Shown here in pieces: positions 58,935-64,000 of a stretch of DNA of 64,000 nucleotides (the first letter of the stretch is position 1; every line of letters begins with the position of its first letter). The position numbers and the translations under genes are program-made. A model generated the notes under the pieces. That model was not told the origin of the DNA, searched no databases, and saw nothing but the letters and a program-made list of their open reading frames with translations. Origin of the DNA: Massiliimalia timonensis (GTDB taxonomy: Bacteria > Bacillota > Clostridia > Oscillospirales > Ruminococcaceae); the NCBI RefSeq assembly GCF_900186585.1, contig NZ_FYDD01000003.1, forward strand, positions 620,001-684,000, written 5' to 3'.

Positions 58935-59150
58935 ATCAGTATCCCCCTTATTATGTGGCTATCCTTTTTTCTTATTTCATAGTTTAGCATGGAAATTTCA
59001 AGAAAAGCGGCATAAATCCTTAAAATTCCCTTAAAATATGTTTTTGTTGCAGGATATTACTTGACGGGGAAAAGCTTTCAGGAGCGCTTTGTTTCTAGGA
59101 ACAGTTGATGACGACCGTTTGTTTTTCTATGCTTGAACAGGAGAAAATAA

Positions 59151-59188
59151 CGAAATAGCCGGGACCATTTGCGGTCCCGGCTGTTTCG
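59151..59188 (-). terminator. Terminator of the acyltransferase operon
   Basis: CGAAATAGCCGGGACC pairs with GGTCCCGGCTGTTTCG (one G-U), just after the stop at 59189. The stem is strong, but the following T-run on the minus strand is broken. Confidence 0.75.
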
Positions 59189-59851
59189 CTATAGATGCAG
59201 TTTTTTTGAAACCTCCCGGTACAGGGCTTTCCAGTTAAAAATCAACTGAATTGAAATGATGATCAGGCTGACGGCCACGCAGATCACCGAGGGAAGAATC
59301 ACCGTTAAGATACCGGTAAATAAGAAAATCAATGGGATGATCCCGATCACGGCGCATACGATCAAAAGGATCAGGTATTCCTTATCAGGCATGCGGAACA
59401 CGGTCGCAAGGATAATGACCGCCAGCATCGCTCCGGTACAGACGCAGGGGAATACAAACTCTGCAGACCATCCGTGCCATCCTGTAACGGCATCCCACAA
59501 AAAAGCCAGTGCAGAGATCAGCACACATTGCCAGACGATGTTATTCAAGAGCTTCGCCTTTTTTAAAATTCCAACCACAGCCCAAAGCCATCCACAGGCC
59601 AAACCAAGCACCGCGAACAAGGACCACCAGATCCCGGCAGGTACTAAAACATTTATAGCCACACAGATAATTGCCCCGGCAATAGCCGAAATGGATAGGA
59701 TCTGAATGATCCGCTTGATCCGGTTAGGGTTGGGGGCAATGATGGGATAGCTGCGTTCCTTTTCCGGCTCGCCGGAAAGATTTCCTCCGCAAAGAGGGCA
59801 ATGCTCATGAACTCCCGCTATTTTTGCTTTGCAGGGTTTACAATATAACAT
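59189..59851 (-). CDS. Zinc-ribbon membrane protein (DUF6320-like)
   Basis: 220 residues. A short N-terminal zinc ribbon (YCKPCKAKIAGVHEHCPLCGG: two CxxC pairs) is followed by a linker and six hydrophobic helices (from residue 46). This arrangement, together with the upstream condensation-type acyltransferase, matches DUF6320 proteins of gut Firmicutes. Its role is unknown. It lies 16 bases after the acyltransferase gene, and its end is at a terminator. Confidence 0.68.
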   Translation of the reverse strand: MLYCKPCKAKIAGVHEHCPLCGGNLSGEPEKERSYPIIAPNPNRIKRIIQILSISAIAGAIICVAINVLVPAGIWWSLFAVLGLACGWLWAVVGILKKAKLLNNIVWQCVLISALAFLWDAVTGWHGWSAEFVFPCVCTGAMLAVIILATVFRMPDKEYLILLIVCAVIGIIPLIFLFTGILTVILPSVICVAVSLIIISIQLIFNWKALYREVSKKLHL

Positions 59852-59867
59852 AACATAACATCCTCCT

Positions 59868-61124
59868 TTAATCTGCTGCGCTGTTGCTTTGGATCACTGG
59901 TTCGATCCCCATATCGGCAAGGATACGGAAAAAGTTGCGTTGAATATCTGTTTCTTCAAAGCTGGAGCTGAAGCCTACCGATAACGTATCTCCGCAGGTA
60001 CAGATGCATGCTTGCAGCTTTGTGGTGCTGGCAAATACCGACATATGGTGCACATAAGGCAGGATCTGCTGGGGAAGGCCGGTCTTTCCGATATTGGATA
60101 CGACTATTGTTTCCCCGGTATCCGATGAGCGCCTTGCTATTTTGAGAAAAAAGTTTTTGACGGACAAGGGAATCACTTTGACTGCCGGATTGCGTTCTAC
60201 CGCCATATACCCGCTGATAATGCCGCTGAGGTGTTCTTCGGTCAATTCACGGGAAAAGGATTCGCTTAAGGAACGGATGATCTGCTGCAAATCGTCCGGC
60301 CCATGCCCAAACTGATAAGACACACGGATATTTCCAAAGAAATTGCGCAGGGTATCCGAGGTAAAATACTGCCGCAGATTGACCGGAACAGTGATCACGA
60401 TCGGCTTTTTTTCCTTGTAAAGGAGCATTTCTTGATGAATAGACAAAATAAGTACTGCGCAGAGAAAGACGGTCAGGGTGGCGTGATAAGACTTTGCCAG
60501 CGCCAATACCTTGCTGCATGGCAGCAGCCCTTCGATAACTGTATATCTCTCTGTTCGGGTTCCGGTAAGATGATAGACGCCGCGGGGCTTTTTCCCCTTT
60601 TTCTTCGCTACCTTTTTGTAATACTTTTTGAAGCTGTCTTCGGTGCTGGAGGAAATGGATACAGGAGTGATCTCGTCTGCAAGGTCTGCCCGGACAGTAT
60701 CGGGATGTACGATAGACAAATAGGAGCACACCAGATATTTTAAGAAGAGCATAACGCCTGTGCCATCCGCAAGCGCGTGATAGGTTTCCAGGTTGATCCG
60801 GTTGTGATAGTAGCTGACGTCAAATAAAAGGTGCCGCTGATTGCGGTAAAACAGTTGGGAGCAAACCCCGGTATTTTCTTCGTGGCACGTCGGTTTTAGC
60901 TCACTTGGTTCCAAATAGTACCAAAACAGCCCGTTTCTTAGGATATAGAGAAAATGCGGAAATTTAACGAGGGTCTTTTCCAACGCAGTTTGCAGTACGG
61001 ATTCCTGAACAGGTTCGTTCAATTCGCAGGAAAAACGGAATACCCCTGTTTCATGTTTACTGCTGGTAGCAGGGAAGATCTTTCCTGCATTATCCAGCTT
61101 AAGCCAGCGGCTTGACTGATTCAT
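59868..61124 (-). CDS. Condensation-domain-like acyltransferase
   Basis: 418 residues. The fold resembles alcohol acetyltransferase and NRPS condensation domains. The active-site motif H-x3-D-G is at H116-ALA-D120-G121 (ETYHALADGTG), and a second conserved stretch is VPVNLRQYFTSDTLRNFFGN (about residue 245). A typical C-terminal half follows (TIVVSNIGKTGLP). It has no carrier protein or adenylation domain beside it, so free acyl-CoA or alcohol substrates are more likely than a peptide assembly line. The gene start overlaps the upstream alpha/beta hydrolase gene by 26 bases. Confidence 0.75.
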   Translation of the reverse strand: MNQSSRWLKLDNAGKIFPATSSKHETGVFRFSCELNEPVQESVLQTALEKTLVKFPHFLYILRNGLFWYYLEPSELKPTCHEENTGVCSQLFYRNQRHLLFDVSYYHNRINLETYHALADGTGVMLFLKYLVCSYLSIVHPDTVRADLADEITPVSISSSTEDSFKKYYKKVAKKKGKKPRGVYHLTGTRTERYTVIEGLLPCSKVLALAKSYHATLTVFLCAVLILSIHQEMLLYKEKKPIVITVPVNLRQYFTSDTLRNFFGNIRVSYQFGHGPDDLQQIIRSLSESFSRELTEEHLSGIISGYMAVERNPAVKVIPLSVKNFFLKIARRSSDTGETIVVSNIGKTGLPQQILPYVHHMSVFASTTKLQACICTCGDTLSVGFSSSFEETDIQRNFFRILADMGIEPVIQSNSAAD

Positions 61125-62052
61125 GCTGTTCGCTCCTATTTAAAAATGTATTGATCAAATCGTGGGCACGCCGGACATGCACATATCCGATCCCAAGGCT
61201 CATAAAGCCGTGCAGGGCGTCTTTCATCCGGTAAAGAGTGACATGGTTTCCCGCTTCCTGTAATTTCAAAGCATAGGCCTCGCCTTCATCACGTAAAGGG
61301 TCAAATTCGGCGGTGATGAGCAGGGTGTCAGGCTGATGGGAAAGATCTTCAGCCATCAGCGGGGAAAAATATGGATCTACCAAGTCGTCGTCATTGCGTT
61401 TATACAGGTCGATATACTCGCAGATGCGCCGTGAAGTCAGCAGATAGTCGCTTCCATTTTCTTTGACCGAGGGAAAAGGGGAGGCGTCGCTGTGATCATA
61501 ATAAGTTGCCGGATAAATTAATATTTGCCGTTCCACGGAAAAAACACCTTCATCCCGCGCTTTTAGCGAAACCGCCGCGGCAAGGTTCCCGCCGGCGCTG
61601 TCGCCGACCAAAGTGATTTTTCCAGGCGCAAAGCCAAAGCTTTTTGGCGTTAAAAAAAGCCTTTGCGCAACGGCATAACAATCTTCGAGCCCATTGGGAA
61701 AGGGGCTTTCCGGGGCAAGGCGGTAATCTACCGACACGACCCTGTGCCGGGTAGCCTGTGCCAGCGCCGTGCACACCTTATGATATGTGTCGATGTTTTC
61801 AGTTACCCAGCCGCCGCCATGGAAAAATAAAAGTGTCCCCTCCGCTTTTTGCTGGAGCGGAAAATAGATGCGGGTCAATATTTTCCTGCCTTCAGAAACG
61901 ACGATATGGTCTTGCCAATCCTGCTTATGCGGTGAAACTTTCGGTGCAGCTAGGTTTTGGAGAGACCGCTGGAGCTGGTATGTTTTACGGATGTCAATAT
62001 CAGGATAAGAAAGCGCTTTTAAAGCAAGCTTCATAAATTTATTGATTGCCAT
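61099..62052 (-). CDS. Alpha/beta hydrolase (hormone-sensitive-lipase family esterase)
   Basis: 317 residues. The oxyanion motif HGGGW (LLFFHGGGWVTEN), the nucleophile elbow GDSAGG (LVGDSAGGNLAAAV), the acid residue in AEFDPLRDEG and the histidine in DALHGFMSLG form a complete catalytic set of HSL-type esterases. It probably hydrolyses short acyl esters in the cytoplasm. It is the first gene of the esterase / acyltransferase / zinc-ribbon membrane protein trio, suggesting a shared pathway that makes and breaks an ester. Confidence 0.88.
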   Translation of the reverse strand: MAINKFMKLALKALSYPDIDIRKTYQLQRSLQNLAAPKVSPHKQDWQDHIVVSEGRKILTRIYFPLQQKAEGTLLFFHGGGWVTENIDTYHKVCTALAQATRHRVVSVDYRLAPESPFPNGLEDCYAVAQRLFLTPKSFGFAPGKITLVGDSAGGNLAAAVSLKARDEGVFSVERQILIYPATYYDHSDASPFPSVKENGSDYLLTSRRICEYIDLYKRNDDDLVDPYFSPLMAEDLSHQPDTLLITAEFDPLRDEGEAYALKLQEAGNHVTLYRMKDALHGFMSLGIGYVHVRRAHDLINTFLNRSEQHESVKPLA

Positions 62053-62159
62053 TTGTTTCCTTTCCGTACACTATGACGGGAATTATTTGATGGATTTGGA
62101 TTGGTTTTACAGGTAAAAACGTTTGGGAATGGCCCAAACCCCTTTACAAAAGAGGGGAT

Positions 62160-62534
62160 CTACCGAGTACCTGTCAAAATAAAATGGATCAGTCGTTCTA
62201 CATCGTCAAATTCATCGTAGTCGCCATTTATGCCATTTCGATGATATGCAATCCCTTTTTTCTCATTTTCTTCTAAGCAGTCTAATAATTTAGCCACTCC
62301 ATATCTTTTTACAAATACAGTGAAAGCATACGGTTTTATTTTGTTTAACAGCTCTTTTTTACAATCTTCCTGACACATATAACAGGCAGGGAGATCCTTT
62401 TCCATGGAGCATGTTTTATTTTCGCATCTGTCATGATCAGGGCATTCATTTGAGCCGCACCCTTTGCATGTTATATTTTCTGAGCACAAGCAGCACGCAA
62501 GGCCGCATCTTGCGATCCCTAATTCTCGTTTCAT
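62160..62534 (-). CDS. DUF3795 cysteine-rich protein
   Basis: 124 residues starting at MKRELGIARCGLACC; GGAG lies 9 bases upstream (a GTG 15 bases earlier overlaps that site). About twelve cysteines lie in the first 70 residues (CGLACCLC, CKGCGSNECPDHDRC, CYMCQEDC), followed by a helical half. This is DUF3795, a putative metal-binding family of unknown function in anaerobes. The 107 bases downstream hold only a weak hairpin near 62140. It sits 63 bases after the alpha-galactosidase gene. Confidence 0.82.
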   Translation of the reverse strand: MKRELGIARCGLACCLCSENITCKGCGSNECPDHDRCENKTCSMEKDLPACYMCQEDCKKELLNKIKPYAFTVFVKRYGVAKLLDCLEENEKKGIAYHRNGINGDYDEFDDVERLIHFILTGTR

Positions 62535-62597
62535 AAGTATATTCTCCACTATCTATCGTTTTCAGAAGTGAAAGCCCCACACCGGGGAAAACTATCT

Positions 62598-64000
62598 TTA
62601 AAGCGTAAACTCAAAGAGCCTTGCGGCAGGATAAGAAGCGGTATGCACCGTTAACGTCCCGTTCTGGTATTGATAGGCGCACAGTTCTTCTTTTGGGTAA
62701 ATGACCTTGACAGACACCGGCTCCCGGTCAAAAGGAAGCGGGATTTCAGCATCCTGCTGCCGTGTGAAAAAGACGGAGAGGTAACACTTCTTCCCGCAGC
62801 GCAGGCCGTAGGAGAGCACCGCGTCACGGATGTCCGCAAACCCCAAAGGGAAGAAGGGCAGGCCCTTTGCGATTTCGGGACGGAGCCGCTTATAGAGCGT
62901 GATCCCTTCTCGCAGGCGGTCAAGGGAAGGCTGCGACAATGCCCATACCTTCCCGCTGATGTAAGGCCGGAGCAACAAGCCGTTGACCATGTTAAAAAGG
63001 ACGTGTTCCTCTTCATCTTCATATGGGTATACCCACATTCCAGCCTGTTCCGGTGTGACGGCGCTGGCGGCATTTGCGGCAATATATGCGTTGTAGCAGT
63101 AATCGGTTTGGTCGCTGGTGGATTGCAGGCTTTGCCCCTGGAGCATTCCGTAGTCCATCCTCATGCCGCCGCTTCCACAGTTTTCGATCACCAAAAACGG
63201 ATATTTCCGGTAAAGAGCCGCATACCAGCCATATAAGGCACGGACATGCTCCAGCAGGGCATCCCCGCAGGAATCGCTTTGATATTCCGATCCAAACAGG
63301 GTGGTGACATTGTAATCTACCTTAAAAAATTCCACACCGTAGTCCAAGATCAGCCGGTCTATGACAGAGGTGGCGTAATTTCTGACAGCCGGGTTCCGGA
63401 AATCCAGCAGATAACGCTTGTTGTCGATATGCCGCTTTCCGCCGCGCTGGAAGAACCAATCATCCGGAAGCTGGGAGGCAAGCTCACAGGCGGTGCCCAT
63501 AACTTCGATCTCGATCCAAAGACCGGGTTTCATCCCCTTTTTCCGGACGTAATCCAAGGTGTGTTTCAGCCCGTGGGGGAAACGCTCTGGAGATTCTTTC
63601 CATTCCCCGACCCGGTCCCACCAATAGCCTTTGTCGTACCAGCCGGCGTCAATGCAGTAGTACTCACAGCCCAGATCGGCGGCAAGGTCTATCATCGGGA
63701 GTTCTTTTTCTTCGGTTGGATCACCGTCCAGACAGTTCATAAAATCGTTGAATACCAGATTCAGCCTCCGGTCATCCTCGTTGGGGCGGCGGATAGCACG
63801 GCGGTATTTGGTCAGCTCTGCTGCCGCTTCGCTGACAGAGCCTGTTGTCACGCCGCAGGATGCTGTCACGGTCTGGAAGGTATCGCCCGGCTTTAACGAT
63901 TTGTGCCAGTGTCCTTCGTTCTCGGTAGGGCCGCTTAAAGTGAGGGAAAGCTGATGGCGTTCCACTGTTGTATATTCCGCTTCCCAGCCGCAGGAGCTTT
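62598..64000 (-). CDS. Alpha-galactosidase, GH36 family (N-terminus outside window)
   Basis: The frame stays open through base 64000, so the GTG at 63965 is internal and about 466 C-terminal residues are visible. The GH36/GH-D core shows LVFNDFMNCLDGDP, YYCIDAGWYDKG, the nucleophile aspartate in VEFFKVDYN, ENCGSGGMRMDYG and the acid/base aspartate in STSDQTDYCYN. It ends in a small beta domain. The enzyme releases alpha-linked galactose from raffinose-type oligosaccharides. Residue numbers cannot be given without the N-terminus. No transporter is visible on this side. Confidence 0.88.
   Translation of the reverse strand, partial: SSCGWEAEYTTVERHQLSLTLSGPTENEGHWHKSLKPGDTFQTVTASCGVTTGSVSEAAAELTKYRRAIRRPNEDDRRLNLVFNDFMNCLDGDPTEEKELPMIDLAADLGCEYYCIDAGWYDKGYWWDRVGEWKESPERFPHGLKHTLDYVRKKGMKPGLWIEIEVMGTACELASQLPDDWFFQRGGKRHIDNKRYLLDFRNPAVRNYATSVIDRLILDYGVEFFKVDYNVTTLFGSEYQSDSCGDALLEHVRALYGWYAALYRKYPFLVIENCGSGGMRMDYGMLQGQSLQSTSDQTDYCYNAYIAANAASAVTPEQAGMWVYPYEDEEEHVLFNMVNGLLLRPYISGKVWALSQPSLDRLREGITLYKRLRPEIAKGLPFFPLGFADIRDAVLSYGLRCGKKCYLSVFFTRQQDAEIPLPFDREPVSVKVIYPKEELCAYQYQNGTLTVHTASYPAARLFEFTL

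Noticed and set aside
63246-63896. 216-codon plus-strand frame opposite the alpha-galactosidase
   Set aside because: Antisense to conserved GH36 motifs and without a ribosome binding site.
1-64000. CRISPR arrays, insertion sequences and rRNA or tRNA genes
   Set aside because: No regularly spaced repeats, transposase motifs or tRNA cloverleaf signatures were noticed on either strand.

Overview
The window reads as chromosome of an anaerobic, low-to-mid GC Clostridia bacterium, most likely an Oscillospiraceae/Ruminococcaceae-type gut anaerobe. Support for this comes from the NfnAB-type ferredoxin:NADP oxidoreductase, the yajC / TIGR04086-like membrane protein / SCIFF peptide / SCIFF radical-SAM maturase block, a tRNA-Phe T-box in front of pheST, DUF1540 and IreB proteins, a SpoIIM-like protein, a chromosomal type-A chloramphenicol acetyltransferase and a GH36 alpha-galactosidase. 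I cannot name the species. No rRNA, tRNA, CRISPR array or insertion sequence was seen.

Region by region: 1-1986 electron bifurcation (nfnA partial, nfnB). 2020-4801 protein-export accessory gene plus the ranthipeptide locus, including a 47-residue six-cysteine precursor at 3091-3234 with its own promoter and terminator. 4815-9728 proC, SpoIIM-like, YesL-like, two HAD phosphatases and an EamA exporter. 9797-12897 (minus) acpS, NAD(P)HX repair and two unknown membrane-anchored proteins. 12997-16800 the Phe T-box and pheST. 16846-18377 DUF1540, ireB and a ZIP metal transporter.

18480-31116 is a compact, co-oriented phage-derived block. It runs from terminase small and large subunits, portal, protease, cement and capsid proteins through connectors, contractile sheath, tube and chaperone to LysM/hub/spike/wedge baseplate proteins. 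All reading frames are intact, often overlapping. Integrase, repressor, replication genes, tape measure, tail fibre and endolysin are all missing. Its leader contains a hairpin-U terminator upstream of the first gene. Directly after its last gene sits a consensus promoter with a LexA-type GAAC-N4-GTTC palindrome driving a small two-helix membrane protein. This is the best candidate in the window for an undescribed system: a domesticated phage particle, gene-transfer-agent-like element or reduced prophage.

31565-35049 is a phosphate-control block (phoU, PhoB-type regulator, PhoR-type kinase) with Pho-box-like repeats and two structured leaders. 35081-38927 (minus) holds VanZ-like, adenine deaminase, aroD and cat. 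39018-45186 holds rlmD-like, an A+T-rich GIY-YIG/DUF4357 gene, an ABC exporter and a PadR/HAAS pair. 45235-51163 (minus) is hemA-hemC-cobA/hemD-hemB-hemL, next to an AsrC-like siroheme sulfite reductase subunit and a divergent LysR regulator, so the tetrapyrrole genes probably feed siroheme. 53302-56161 is a ROK regulator and xylulokinase. 56220-64000 (minus) holds a MATE exporter, small membrane proteins, a condensation-type acyltransferase / zinc-ribbon membrane protein / esterase trio, a DUF3795 protein and a partial GH36 alpha-galactosidase.
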